From Candidatus Roseilinea sp. (lineage in GTDB: Bacteria; Chloroflexota; Anaerolineae; J036; Brachytrichaceae): a stretch of DNA of 53,633 bases. The stretch covers positions 1 to 53,633 of the forward strand of contig JANWYN010000018.1 of the NCBI GenBank assembly GCA_025055235.1. Direction: 5' to 3'. Positions 9,456 through 17,805 of the stretch are shown here, one piece after another. A model generated the notes under the pieces. That model was not told where the DNA came from. It did no database searches and worked only from the letters and a program-made list of their open reading frames with translations. The translations under genes were made by a program, and so were the position numbers. Every line of letters starts with the position of its first letter. The stretch's first letter is position 1.

Positions 9456-11924
9456 CTATTCCCCCGCCAGCGCAGCGATCGCCTCAAGCAGCACCGGGTG
9501 GTCGGGCGTTGGCATCTCGAGCGCGAGCACGATCACCAGGTCGCCGGCGACGCGCACGTGCCAGCCGACAAACTGATTATCCGCAATTTGCGCAAAACCG
9601 CTAAACGGGCGAACCGCGATGCGTTCATTTATTGGCGTGTCGTCCTGCCCCGCAGGCGGACCGGCAATCAGCGTCGGCGTCACCGGCCGGCCTGCGACCA
9701 ACGCAGCGAGGCTGGCCGCGACGCGCAGCGGGGTGACGCGTAACTGGCCCTGGCCGATGGTCTCGCTGTAGGTCGCCGTTGCCGGCAGCGGCGTAGCTTC
9801 GTTCGGCAGTTCGAACGGCGCCGGCTTGTGCAAGTCCAAAGATGAAAGGTGAACGATGAAAGATGATTGATGATTGATGATTGATGACTCTGCACCTTTC
9901 GTCTCAATCAGCCATTGCAAGAGCATCCCCGGTTGATACAGGCCCTGCGTGGCGCGGTTGACCAGCGGGGCATCTGGGTCGGTGCGCAGGCGATCCCAGT
10001 CTTGCTCCAACCGGTTCGGGTTGAATGTGGGTGCGCTGGCCAGCGCCAGCACTTCGCCGGTGCGCCAGTTCATCACGATCGCCGCCCCGCGCGCGACGGT
10101 CAGCGTCGGGCTGGCGCGCAGGGCAACAGCAGCGCGGCGTTGCCAGTTCGGGTCGAGCGTGGAGGTGATTGCGCCGCCAATGCGCGGGCGGTGCAAGAAG
10201 TCGTCCAGCCACGTCCGGCTGCCGCGCAGCGTCGCATCGCCAAACGCCTCTAGCCCGCCTACGCCGTAACGCTGGCTGTAATAGCCGACGGCCGGCGCGG
10301 CTTCTGGCAGCGAGTAGCGTCGCTCGTAACGCGTTGTTGCCCCTCGGTGGGGAACGCTCTCCGCAGCCTCTCGCAGTTCCCAGCGCTCTCTGCACGGCGT
10401 CAACGGTTGCGGCGCGCCGGCGCAGGACGAGTAGGCCAGCAACGTACCATCACGGGCGAAGATCGCACCGCGAAAGGTCGCCAGCTCTGCTTCAACCAGG
10501 CGCGGGTTATCGGCGCGCGCGACCAGCTCGGCGCCGCGCGCGATGCTCCAGTAGCCCGTCCCCAGCGCCAGTGCGGCCAGCATGCCGGCGCTGAGGCGCA
10601 TCGCACGATGGGCGGGCAGCCGGACGCGCGATGTCGCCGAGCCGTTCATCGGCGCCGCTGTGTGCTTTGCGCCGGCTGCGTCCGCCGACAAGCGAGTGAG
10701 CAGGCCGACCATGAGGTAGCTCACCACGAGCGATGTGCCGCCGTAGCTGATGAAGGGGAGCGTCACGCCGGTGAGCGGCAGCAGCCCGATGTTGCCGCCG
10801 ACGATGACGAACACCTGCACGGCCAGCCCGGCTGCGATGCCGCCGGCCAGCAGCATGCCGTAGCGATCACCTGCACGCAGCCCAATGCGCCAGGCGCGCA
10901 GGATCAATACGGCGAAGCCGGCCAGCACGGCCAGCGCGCCGGCCAGCCCCAGCTCTTCGCCGATCATCACGAAGGGAAAGTCGGTGTGCACCGCCGGCAC
11001 GTAATCGGGCCGGCCTTGGTTGATGCCCCGGCCCAACGCGCCGCCACTGGCGAGGGCGATCAGCGATTGCACCACCTGGAACGCGCTGCCTTGTGGGTCG
11101 GCCCACGGGTTCAGCCAGACGCTCAACCGTTGGGCCACGCGCGCCGAGAGGAAGTAGCCCGTGATGGCGGCAATCCCCAGCGCGCCGGCCAGCCCCAGCG
11201 GCAAGCGCGCGTCGCCCGTGGCCAGGTAGAGCATGAACGCAAAGGTGATCAGCAGCAGTGACGCTGCGCCCAGATCTTGCTGGACGGCGAGCATGGCCAG
11301 CGCGATCAGGCCCATCGCGATGGTCGGCGCGAGAGATTGGAGATTGGAGATTGGAGATTGGAGATTAATCTCCAATCTCCAATCTCTATGCATCGCACGC
11401 TCGGCGAAATAGGCCGCCAGGAAGGCGATCATCAGCAGCCGCAGCAGCTCCGACGGCTGGACGAAGAAGCTGCCGATGTTCAACCACAGGCGTGCGCCGG
11501 CGCCGGATGGGTTCACGCCAAAAGCCAGCGAGGCGAGCAGCAGCGCTAACGCTGCAATCAGCCAGGTGTATTTGAAGCGGCGCAGCCAGCGCAGCCGGTC
11601 GCGCCGGCCGGCGACGGCGAGCATGGCGGCGAACGCGACGAGCAGTGCCAGCGTTTGCCGTTGCAGGAAGTTGGGCGCAGTGCGCGCGATGGACAGCAGA
11701 CCGAGGCCGCTGAGCATCACGGCGACCGGCAGGAGGAAGGGATCGCGCGCCGGCGCAACGCGATCCAGCCACAGGTGCGCGATCGTCGCCAGCACGCTGA
11801 GCACGCCGAGAGCAAGCAGCGGCGTAGGATCATCGCGCTGCAAGGCCAGCGACGTCGCGCCGATCCAGCCGGGCATCAGCGCGAGGACCAGCAGCATGGC
11901 CGGCGAAGAGAATCGTTCGCGCAC
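9456..11924 (-). CDS. SEDS (FtsW/RodA) glycosyltransferase fused to a degenerate class B PBP domain
   Basis: One 822-residue frame joins two cell-wall modules. Residues 1 to about 400 are a ten-helix SEDS polymerase with conserved QQDLGAAS, HTDFPFVMIGEELG (catalytic-type Asp) and TLPFISYGGTS. After a linker, about 430-822 follow a class B penicillin-binding protein: an anchor helix, FRGAIFARDGTLLAYS, FNPN, PLVNRATQGLYQPG and GQGQLRVTPLR. The transpeptidase catalytic motifs are missing. The SxxK position reads GMLLQ (PGSTFK in PbpA/FtsI) and the KTGT position reads FSGFAQ. So glycan polymerisation looks intact while cross-linking activity does not; the PBP part may serve only as a regulatory or pedestal partner. 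Two heptamer elements are inserted in frame (9841-9896, 11333-11388). Confidence 0.85.
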   Translation of the reverse strand: MRERFSSPAMLLVLALMPGWIGATSLALQRDDPTPLLALGVLSVLATIAHLWLDRVAPARDPFLLPVAVMLSGLGLLSIARTAPNFLQRQTLALLVAFAAMLAVAGRRDRLRWLRRFKYTWLIAALALLLASLAFGVNPSGAGARLWLNIGSFFVQPSELLRLLMIAFLAAYFAERAMHRDWRLEINLQSPISNLQSLAPTIAMGLIALAMLAVQQDLGAASLLLITFAFMLYLATGDARLPLGLAGALGIAAITGYFLSARVAQRLSVWLNPWADPQGSAFQVVQSLIALASGGALGRGINQGRPDYVPAVHTDFPFVMIGEELGLAGALAVLAGFAVLILRAWRIGLRAGDRYGMLLAGGIAAGLAVQVFVIVGGNIGLLPLTGVTLPFISYGGTSLVVSYLMVGLLTRLSADAAGAKHTAAPMNGSATSRVRLPAHRAMRLSAGMLAALALGTGYWSIARGAELVARADNPRLVEAELATFRGAIFARDGTLLAYSSCAGAPQPLTPCRERWELREAAESVPHRGATTRYERRYSLPEAAPAVGYYSQRYGVGGLEAFGDATLRGSRTWLDDFLHRPRIGGAITSTLDPNWQRRAAVALRASPTLTVARGAAIVMNWRTGEVLALASAPTFNPNRLEQDWDRLRTDPDAPLVNRATQGLYQPGMLLQWLIETKGAESSIINHQSSFIVHLSSLDLHKPAPFELPNEATPLPATATYSETIGQGQLRVTPLRVAASLAALVAGRPVTPTLIAGPPAGQDDTPINERIAVRPFSGFAQIADNQFVGWHVRVAGDLVIVLALEMPTPDHPVLLEAIAALAGE
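9841..9896. repeat. In-frame heptamer array in the SEDS-PBP gene
   Basis: Eight consecutive 7-bp words: gatgaaa, ggtgaac, gatgaaa, gatgatt three times, gatgact, ctgcacc. On the coding strand they give a Ser/His/Gln-rich insert (SSIINHQSSFIVHLSS) directly after the position where the SxxK motif should be. Confidence 0.85.
11333..11388. repeat. In-frame heptamer hairpin in the SEDS domain
   Basis: Five copies of gagattg (last one gagatta) are followed immediately by three inverted words (atctcca twice, atctcta). The two halves form a strong hairpin. In the protein it adds a loop (DWRLEINLQSPISNLQ) between predicted membrane helices, where it should be tolerated. Confidence 0.9.
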
Positions 11925-11992
11925 ACGCCCATTCTATGCGGTAGCGATCGCCTGCGCCGATGGGCATATCGGGCAGTCGCGCCGGGCCCTAC

Positions 11993-12022
11993 TTGACATG
12001 CGCTGCGTGTTGCCTTTAGCAT
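11993..12022 (+). promoter_or_regulatory. Possible sigma-70-type promoter for the NmrA-like gene
   Basis: A perfect TTGACA (11993-11998) is followed after 18 bp by TAGCAT (12017-12022, 4 of 6 matches to TATAAT). Transcription would start about 4 bp before the ATG at 12033, giving a nearly leaderless mRNA, in keeping with the absence of a ribosome binding site there. Confidence 0.35.
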
Positions 12023-12032
12023 GCGCGCCGGT

Positions 12033-12695
12033 ATGGCAGGTGAATTGGTGCTCGTAGTGGGCGCGTCGGGCCGCACCGGCCAGCGCGTGGTGAAAGCGCT
12101 GCGCCGGCATGGCTTCCGCGTGCGCGCGATGATTCGCGATGCGTCGAAGCGCGCTTTGGTCGAAGTCGATGGCGTAGAAGTGTTCGTAGGCGATGTGACC
12201 CGTGAAGAAGACGTGCGCCAGGCGCTGGACGGCGCAGCCTACGTGGTAAGCGCGCTGGGCAGCAAGGGCGTGACCGATGCCGCGCACATCGAGCTGATCG
12301 AGTACACGACAATCGCCGAGCTGGCGCAACTGGCGCAGGAAGCCGGCGTGCGCCACTTCGTGTTGTGCTCCTCGATGGGCGTGGAGATCCCCGACATGAT
12401 CCCGCCGCTCGCGCCGATTTTGCGCCAGAAGCGGCGCGGCGAGCTGGCGCTGGAGGGCAGCGGCGTGCCGTTCACCATCGTGCGGCCGGGCGGGTTGACC
12501 GATGAGCCGGGCGGGGGCGGTGTCGCCATCGCGCGGACGCTGCACGGCTTCGGCATGATCTCGCGCGACGACGTGGCCGAAGTGATGGTCCAGGCGCTGT
12601 TGCAGCCGGAGGCGAAGAACAAGATCGTCGAGATCGTCAACGCGCCCGATGCCGGGCCGGCGGATCGGCCGGGGCTATTTGCCGACGTAGTTTAG
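12033..12695 (+). CDS. NmrA-like/atypical SDR NAD(P)-binding protein
   Basis: A 220-residue Rossmann protein with the atypical SDR nucleotide motif VVGASGRTGQ near its N terminus, AMIRDASKRA after strand 2, VFVGDVTREEDV, ALGSKGVTD, and a Ser-rich strand FVLCSSMGVE. The C-terminal part (FTIVRPGGLTDEPG, ISRDDVAEVMVQAL) is typical of NAD(P)H-binding NmrA/YwnB-like proteins, which act as reductases or redox sensors. There are two candidate starts, 12021 and 12033; the latter gives MAGELVLVVGASG, the usual N terminus. It stands alone, facing away from the SEDS-PBP gene. No substrate can be inferred. Confidence 0.82.
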   Translation: MAGELVLVVGASGRTGQRVVKALRRHGFRVRAMIRDASKRALVEVDGVEVFVGDVTREEDVRQALDGAAYVVSALGSKGVTDAAHIELIEYTTIAELAQLAQEAGVRHFVLCSSMGVEIPDMIPPLAPILRQKRRGELALEGSGVPFTIVRPGGLTDEPGGGGVAIARTLHGFGMISRDDVAEVMVQALLQPEAKNKIVEIVNAPDAGPADRPGLFADVV

Positions 12696-12708
12696 TGAGC
12701 CGGTCGCG

Positions 12709-12739
12709 TTGCGCGTTACACGTTTTACGCTTACGTTTG
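12709..12739. repeat. Short heptamer-word repeat
   Basis: gcgttgc, gcgttac, acgtttt and acgctta occupy the gap between two convergent genes. Small and degenerate, but the 7-bp step is kept. Confidence 0.55.
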
Positions 12740-12741
12740 GG

Positions 12742-13770
12742 TCACCCCTTGACCGCGCCCACCAGCAGCCCGCGTGCGATGTAGCGCTCCAGCGCGATGG
12801 CCATGATGATCACCGGCACGATCATGATCAGCACCAGCACCGACATGTACCACCACTGCGGGCCACGCGTGGCGTTCTGTGCCACGACCGCCAGCGGCAT
12901 GGTCTGCGCGCGCGCATTGGTCAGGAACAACGCCAGCAGATATTCGTTCCAGCAGAACACCAGCACGAACAGGAAGGTGGCCACCAATCCCGGCACGGAC
13001 AGCGGCAGCACAATCTGGTTGAAGATGCGGAAGCGCGACGCGCCGTCAATCTGTGCGCTCTCCTCCAGTTCGTAGGGGATGCTGGCGAAGTAGTCGCGCA
13101 TCAGCCACACCACGATCGGCAGGTTGGTGGCGACGTAGGTAATGATCAGCGCGATCCATGTGTCCAGCAGGCGCAATTGCTGGAAGACGATGTAGATCGG
13201 GATGACGACCGCTACCGGCGGCATGATGCGCTGCGAGATCAGCCAGAAGGCGATGTCGCTGTTGCCCAGCGCGCGCTCGAAGCGCCGGGCGATGGTGAGC
13301 AGGCTGATGACGAACAGCGCGATGGCCACGGCGACGGCCAGCGCCCACGGCGCGCCCAGCACGGTGAGGATGATGGCCAGCAGGACGCAGCCGATGAAGA
13401 CGAAAATCGTGCCGACCTTCGGGCGGAACTGGAAGCGGGTGAGCGCATACGCGGCGCCTGAGCCGATCACCAGTGCCAGCGTCGCGCTGATCAGCGAGAC
13501 GCCGACTGTGTTCGTGAACAGCCGGATCGTGTCGTTGCCCACTTCGCCCAGCACATACTCCCAGGCGTGCAACGAGGGCTGAAAGTCCACGAACGGCAGG
13601 TAGAACGGCCCGTTGTTGACCGCCGCCGGCAGCTTGAAGGCCGTGATGAACAGCCAGTACAGCGGAAAGAGGATGATGAACGCCCACGCTCCGAGGATGA
13701 GGTACGAGACCACCATCCGGAACGGCGAGGGCTTGAAGGGCGAGGTGCTGCGGAAGAACGATTTCATCAT
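12742..13770 (-). CDS. Carbohydrate ABC transporter permease, MalG type
   Basis: This 342-residue inner-membrane protein carries six or more membrane helices and the ABC permease EAA loop ELEESAQIDGASRFRIFNQIVLP near residue 230, the site that docks the ATPase. N-terminal FPLYWLFITAFK and C-terminal AVKG are typical of MalG-family subunits. It is longer than usual because a hydrophobic pair (VGTIFVFIGCVLLAIILTV) with a basic loop is inserted after the third helix. The start ATGATGA overlaps the stop of the partner permease gene, so the two are coupled. No ATPase gene is present; a shared MsiK/UgpC-type ATPase elsewhere is likely. Confidence 0.9.
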   Translation of the reverse strand: MMKSFFRSTSPFKPSPFRMVVSYLILGAWAFIILFPLYWLFITAFKLPAAVNNGPFYLPFVDFQPSLHAWEYVLGEVGNDTIRLFTNTVGVSLISATLALVIGSGAAYALTRFQFRPKVGTIFVFIGCVLLAIILTVLGAPWALAVAVAIALFVISLLTIARRFERALGNSDIAFWLISQRIMPPVAVVIPIYIVFQQLRLLDTWIALIITYVATNLPIVVWLMRDYFASIPYELEESAQIDGASRFRIFNQIVLPLSVPGLVATFLFVLVFCWNEYLLALFLTNARAQTMPLAVVAQNATRGPQWWYMSVLVLIMIVPVIIMAIALERYIARGLLVGAVKG

Positions 13771-14897
13771 GCTGTTGAAACTCGGCCGCGCAAGGTGCGC
13801 ACGTAGAGCGTGGCAAAGAACGTTACCAGGAAGAGCAGCAGATAGGCAATCGCCGCCGACCCGCCGATGTCCAGCGCGCGCCAGATGCGGTAGGCGTAGA
13901 GCGTCAGCGTCTCGGTCGCTGTGCCCGGCCCGCCGTTGGTCAGGATGTTCGGCAGGTCAATGATCTTGAACGCCTCGATCATGCGGATCAAGATCAGCGT
14001 AGTGCTCACCGGCAGGATGGCTGGCAGCGTGATGTGCCGGAAGATGTCCCAGTTGCTCGCGCCGTCCACAATGGCCGCCTCGACCGGTTCGACCTCTTGC
14101 CCCTCGATGGCCGCCAGCAGCACGATGAACATGAACGGCGTCCACTGCCAAATGTCGCCGATCATCACGGCGATCCGCGCGCCCCAAGCGTTGTTCGACC
14201 AGGCGAAGTCCTGCATGCCCAGCGCCACCCACAGCGGCTCCAGCGGGCCTTTGTTCGTGTCGGCCAGCATGCGAAACAAATAGCCGACGCCCACCGGCGT
14301 GATCATCATCGGCAGCAGGAACACCACGCGGAAGAAGCGTCGCCCCGGCAACTGCTGCGCGCACAGCAGCGCCAGGCCGAGGCCGAGCAAGTATTGAACC
14401 GTGATGCCAACCGCGACGTAGAGCATCGTCACCACCAGCGTGCCCGGCCGGCCCTCCGGCGCCAGCAGCGACGCGACGACCAGATACGTCAGCCCGGCCA
14501 GCACAATCGCCGCGATCACGCGGCCGGCGATGGCGCGCCCCGACCGCGCATCGCGAATGGCGCGATACACAGACGCCAGCATCAACAAGGCCACGACCGC
14601 CAGGACGACCCAGCCGATCGGCGACGGCGTTGCGAGCGTCCCGAACAGCACTTTCTGCTCGCTGCCGAACAACAGCTTGCGGTAGTTGTCCAGCGCGACG
14701 AACTGCACCTTCAAGCCGCCGGCCTCGAAGCGTAACCGCGACAGCGACAGGAACAGCGACAAGATGAGCGGGAAGATCGAGACAAACAGCACCACCAGCA
14801 CGGCGGGCAGCAGGAACACCGCCGGCGCGAGCCGCTCGCCCGGCGAAGCGCGCACCCGTGTCGCAGGTAGGCTGGCTGAGGAGGTGATCGTGGCCAT
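13767..14897 (-). CDS. Sugar ABC transporter permease, MalF type
   Basis: The 376-residue product starts at the ATG at 14897 (MATITSSAS). The first helix is LAPAVFLLPAVLVVLFVSIFPLI, and the EAA loop reads EPVEAAIVDGASNWDIFRHITLP. Between helices 1 and 2 there is extra hydrophobic sequence (VVLAVVALLMLASVYRAI, VIAAIVLAGLTYLVVASLL), as in the MalG partner, so both permeases have additional membrane segments. The open frame extends 19 codons upstream through the hairpin at 14916-14957; those codons are not convincing. It sits between the binding-protein gene and the MalG gene on the same strand, forming a three-gene import operon. Confidence 0.9.
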   Translation of the reverse strand: MATITSSASLPATRVRASPGERLAPAVFLLPAVLVVLFVSIFPLILSLFLSLSRLRFEAGGLKVQFVALDNYRKLLFGSEQKVLFGTLATPSPIGWVVLAVVALLMLASVYRAIRDARSGRAIAGRVIAAIVLAGLTYLVVASLLAPEGRPGTLVVTMLYVAVGITVQYLLGLGLALLCAQQLPGRRFFRVVFLLPMMITPVGVGYLFRMLADTNKGPLEPLWVALGMQDFAWSNNAWGARIAVMIGDIWQWTPFMFIVLLAAIEGQEVEPVEAAIVDGASNWDIFRHITLPAILPVSTTLILIRMIEAFKIIDLPNILTNGGPGTATETLTLYAYRIWRALDIGGSAAIAYLLLFLVTFFATLYVRTLRGRVSTA

Positions 14898-14915
14898 CTG
14901 CAAACCGAGCAGGGT

Positions 14916-14957
14916 GAATTGAGAATTGAGAAAGAAAACTTTCTCAATTCTCAATTC
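14916..14957. repeat. Perfect heptamer hairpin between binding-protein and permease genes
   Basis: A perfect 19-bp inverted repeat (gaattgagaattgagaaag and its complement) with a 4-base loop (aaaa), built from two gaattga and two tcaattc words. It is followed by two more degenerate heptamers. Inside the operon it would form a stable intercistronic RNA hairpin, which could separate the abundant binding-protein message from the permease message. Confidence 0.92.
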
Positions 14958-14972
14958 TGCATTCTAAATTCG

Positions 14973-16523
14973 TCACTTCTGCACGCCCAACGTGGCTTTG
15001 TAGGCAGCAAGTTGCTTATCGCGGCCCAGCTCCTCGGTCTTCTGCTCCCAGCCGTCCTCGATCTCCTTCATCGTTGCAGCGATGTCCTGCTCGCCGGCCA
15101 GGAACTTGGCGATGGCACCGTCCAACACGATGCCCTGATAGTACTGGTTCTGCGGGATGCGCAGGTCGAGCACCATGTTCGGGCTGTTCAGGCTGGCCTC
15201 GATCGCGCCGAGGTAGTCCTTGGCCGCCTGTTCGCTCATGCCGGCCTTGATCCAGTTGTCAAGATTCTTGAACTGGGAGATGCGATACGGGTTGAAGCCG
15301 GTCTTGCCGATGGTCACGTCCACGTTGCTCTGTGCGGGCTGGTTCATGTACGAGAGGTAGGCGAATGCAGCGTCCTTCACTTCCGGCTTGCTGGCCTTGT
15401 TGATGGCGCCCGACCAACCGCCGAACGCGGCGAACGGTGCATGGTTCACACCGTCAATCGCGTATGGGCACAGCTCCGGCGTGCAGTCCACCAGCTTGCC
15501 GGTCTTGCGGTCGAGCACCTGCTTGCTGCCGGGCAGGATCACCGCGCCGGTCTTGTCCTTGACCTTGCTGCCTTCCTCGATGGCCAGCGTGCCGATGTCG
15601 CCCCAGTCAATAGTCAGCGCGCATTGGCCGGCCGTCCACAGGCCGCGCGTGTCGCCCACGTCCAGGTTGATCTCGTCGGGCGGGCCGTATTGCGTGGTCT
15701 CCTTGTAGATCTCCAGCGCGCGGGCAAAGGCTTCGTTGTTATAGAGCGGCTTGAAGGTCTCCAGGTCGAAGAACGCGCCCTGGCCGGTGCCCTGGCTCTG
15801 GATGAACGCCGAGGCGACCGAGGTGACCATCCAGTACGACTGGGCAGCCTTCTTCTTGGCGATGCACGAGCCATAGACCGGCTTGCCGTCGTCGGTCGTC
15901 AGCTTCTTCTCGCTCACCGCTTTGGCGAAGGCGATGTAGTCATCCCAGGTCTTGGGCGGCTGCAGGCCGAGCTCCTTGGCGATGTCGGTGCGGTAATACA
16001 CCATCTGGAAGTCGCCGTCCAGCGGGATGGTGTAGATGCGGCCGTTGTAGGTGGCCGAGAAGTCGCGGAAGAACAAGCCGATGTCCTCCCACTGGATATC
16101 CGGGTCGGCCTTTACGCGGTCGGTTAGGTCCTCCAGGTAGCCAGGCTCGATGTAGTCCACCATCCACTGCGGGGCAAACACGATCACGTCGAAGCTGTTG
16201 GTGCCGGTGGCGAAGTCGTTGAGGATCTTCTGGTAGAGGTCGGCGAACGGCACGGTCACGACGTTGATCGTCGCGCCGGTCATCTCGCTGAACTCTTTGC
16301 CGCGCCGCTGCATCGGCTCGGCGATCTGCGGGCCGGAGAACGTGATCGCGTTGACGGTGATGCCGGCGAACTTCTTGGCCGGCTCGGCCGGTTTTTGCTC
16401 CGCCGGCTGGGCGGGTTGCGCCGGCTGCGCAGGTTGAGCCGGTGCTGCAGCCGGTGGCACGGCGCAGGCAGCCAGGACGACGGCCCCAAGCGCTGCAAGG
16501 CTTGCGAACTTCTTCAGGTTCAT
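14973..16523 (-). CDS. Extracellular solute-binding lipoprotein of a sugar ABC transporter
   Basis: A 516-residue family-1 solute-binding protein. It opens with a lipoprotein signal peptide with lipobox LAAC (lipidated Cys 20) and a PAQ-repeat linker that spaces the domain from the membrane. Downstream motifs include FAPQWMVDYIEPGYLEDLT, YTIPLDGDFQMVYYRTD and ALTIDWGDIG, matching MalE/UgpB-like binding proteins. A strong ribosome binding site (AGAGGAGGA) lies 8 bases before the ATG. It is the first gene of the binding protein-permease-permease operon and would be anchored outside the membrane to capture sugars or oligosaccharides. The ligand cannot be decided. Confidence 0.92.
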   Translation of the reverse strand: MNLKKFASLAALGAVVLAACAVPPAAAPAQPAQPAQPAQPAEQKPAEPAKKFAGITVNAITFSGPQIAEPMQRRGKEFSEMTGATINVVTVPFADLYQKILNDFATGTNSFDVIVFAPQWMVDYIEPGYLEDLTDRVKADPDIQWEDIGLFFRDFSATYNGRIYTIPLDGDFQMVYYRTDIAKELGLQPPKTWDDYIAFAKAVSEKKLTTDDGKPVYGSCIAKKKAAQSYWMVTSVASAFIQSQGTGQGAFFDLETFKPLYNNEAFARALEIYKETTQYGPPDEINLDVGDTRGLWTAGQCALTIDWGDIGTLAIEEGSKVKDKTGAVILPGSKQVLDRKTGKLVDCTPELCPYAIDGVNHAPFAAFGGWSGAINKASKPEVKDAAFAYLSYMNQPAQSNVDVTIGKTGFNPYRISQFKNLDNWIKAGMSEQAAKDYLGAIEASLNSPNMVLDLRIPQNQYYQGIVLDGAIAKFLAGEQDIAATMKEIEDGWEQKTEELGRDKQLAAYKATLGVQK

Positions 16524-16560
16524 GGTTTCATCCTCCTCTGTTGCAATCGAACGAAACAGA

Positions 16561-16574
16561 TCGAACGCGTTTGA
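16561..16574. promoter_or_regulatory. Candidate LacI-type operator upstream of the sugar operon
   Basis: The 14-bp imperfect palindrome tcgaacgcgtttga, with a perfect AACGCGTT core and a central CG, lies 38 bp before the binding-protein start. LacI-family regulators bind palindromes with a central CG, and such a gene lies directly next to this site. Confidence 0.45.
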
Positions 16575-16673
16575 TTTGGTGCAAGTGTGAATTTACCGGA
16601 AATTCGGAATTGCAGAGAACATCTTCTCGGGTCGTGCCTCACCTCCTTTTATACGTGATGGAACGGCGCGGCT

Positions 16674-17696
16674 TCAAGCGAAGGCCGGCGACGCGACCGA
16701 ACCGCGGATGATCAGCCGCGGCGCCAGCTTCACTTCGCGCAGCGGCTGGCGGTCGCCCGCGATGCGCTCGAGCAACATCTGCATCGCCAGCCGGCCCATC
16801 TCGTGGATCGGCTGCGCCGCGACGGTGATGCCCGGCGCCAACAGCGACATCCACGGCATTTCGTCGTGGCCGGCCACGGCGATGTCGTCCGGAATGCGCA
16901 GGCGGCGTTCTTGGATCGCCTTAAGCGCGCCCAGCGTGATCAGGTTGTTGCCGGTGAAGATCGCCGTGGGCCGGTCGGGCAAGTCGAGCAGCGTGTGTGC
17001 GGCCTGCGTTCCGAACGCCTCGATGCCTTTGCCCTCGCGGATCAGGTCTGGATCGGGCGCAAGGCCGGCTTCCTCCATCGCCTGCAGGAAGCCGGCCAGC
17101 CGCTCGCGACCGGACGTGATGCTGATGTTGGGCACGATGGCGCCGATGCGCCGGTGGCCGTGGGCAATCAGGTGCTGGGTCAGGTCGCGCGCTGCGGTCA
17201 CGTTGTCCAGCAGCACCGTGTCCACCGGCGTGCGCATCGAGCGGCGATCTACCGATACCACCGGAATCCCGGCGTCGAATAGGGCGGCGAAGGACGTCTC
17301 GGCCTCCGAGGCCGGCGAGCCGATCACACCGGCCACGCGCTCGTCGGCCATGAACTGGATGTAGGCCCGCTCCTTGTCCGGGTCTTCGTCCGAGTTGCAC
17401 AGCAGCAAGCTGTAGTCGTGGGCATAGGCCACGTCCTCTATGGCGCGCACCAGGCTGGTGTAGAAGGGGTTTTCGACGTCGGAGATGATCAGGCCGATGA
17501 ATTTGCTGCGCTGGGCGCGGAAGCTGCGCGCCATGCGGCTGGGCCGGTAGCCCAACGCGTGGATCGCCTGTTCCACACGCTCGCGCACCTCGGCGCTGAC
17601 CGGCCCGCTGTTGGACAGCACGCGCGAGACCGTCGCCGTCGAGACGCCGGCGTGCTGGGCAACATCCTTGATGGTGATCGTAGCCTTATCCTTCAT
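16674..17696 (-). CDS. LacI-family transcriptional regulator
   Basis: A 340-residue LacI/PurR-type repressor. The N-terminal helix-turn-helix is ITIKDVAQHAGVSTATVSRV, followed by the hinge helix (YRPSRMARSFRAQ) that inserts in the minor groove. The remaining 280 residues are a periplasmic-binding-protein-like effector domain: GLIISDVENPFYTSLV, VDRRSMRTPVDTVLLDN, the TGNNL strand, and AVAGHDEMPWMSLL. It is encoded between the sugar ABC operon and the FGGY kinase and most likely controls both in response to a sugar or sugar phosphate. Upstream sites with AATCGTT may serve autoregulation. Confidence 0.93.
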   Translation of the reverse strand: MKDKATITIKDVAQHAGVSTATVSRVLSNSGPVSAEVRERVEQAIHALGYRPSRMARSFRAQRSKFIGLIISDVENPFYTSLVRAIEDVAYAHDYSLLLCNSDEDPDKERAYIQFMADERVAGVIGSPASEAETSFAALFDAGIPVVSVDRRSMRTPVDTVLLDNVTAARDLTQHLIAHGHRRIGAIVPNISITSGRERLAGFLQAMEEAGLAPDPDLIREGKGIEAFGTQAAHTLLDLPDRPTAIFTGNNLITLGALKAIQERRLRIPDDIAVAGHDEMPWMSLLAPGITVAAQPIHEMGRLAMQMLLERIAGDRQPLREVKLAPRLIIRGSVASPAFA

Positions 17697-17709
17697 GGGC
17701 GCGGGCTGA

Positions 17710-17747
17710 AATCGTTACCACTGACGACGTGCAAGAGTGTAATCGTT
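17710..17747. promoter_or_regulatory. Direct AATCGTT repeats in the lacI-kinase divergent promoter region
   Basis: Two AATCGTT copies (17710-17716 and 17741-17747) are 31 bp apart, close to three helical turns, in the 109-bp gap between the divergent regulator and kinase genes. They may be half-operators; the assignment is weak because neither is a full palindrome. Confidence 0.25.
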
Positions 17748-17805
17748 CTCAGCACGCTGTCAACTGGCATTTGGCGTTGCAATAGTGTTGTGATAATCTG
17801 CTGTT

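Noticed and set aside
14898..14954. Nineteen additional N-terminal codons of the MalF-type permease.
   Set aside because: They are encoded by the heptamer hairpin (FFLNSQF type) and precede a good membrane-protein N terminus (MATITSS).
16380..16445. Possible 9-bp word array in the sugar-binding lipoprotein gene.
   Set aside because: It encodes a regular PAQ linker after the lipobox, a common protein-level repeat, and has no inverted half.
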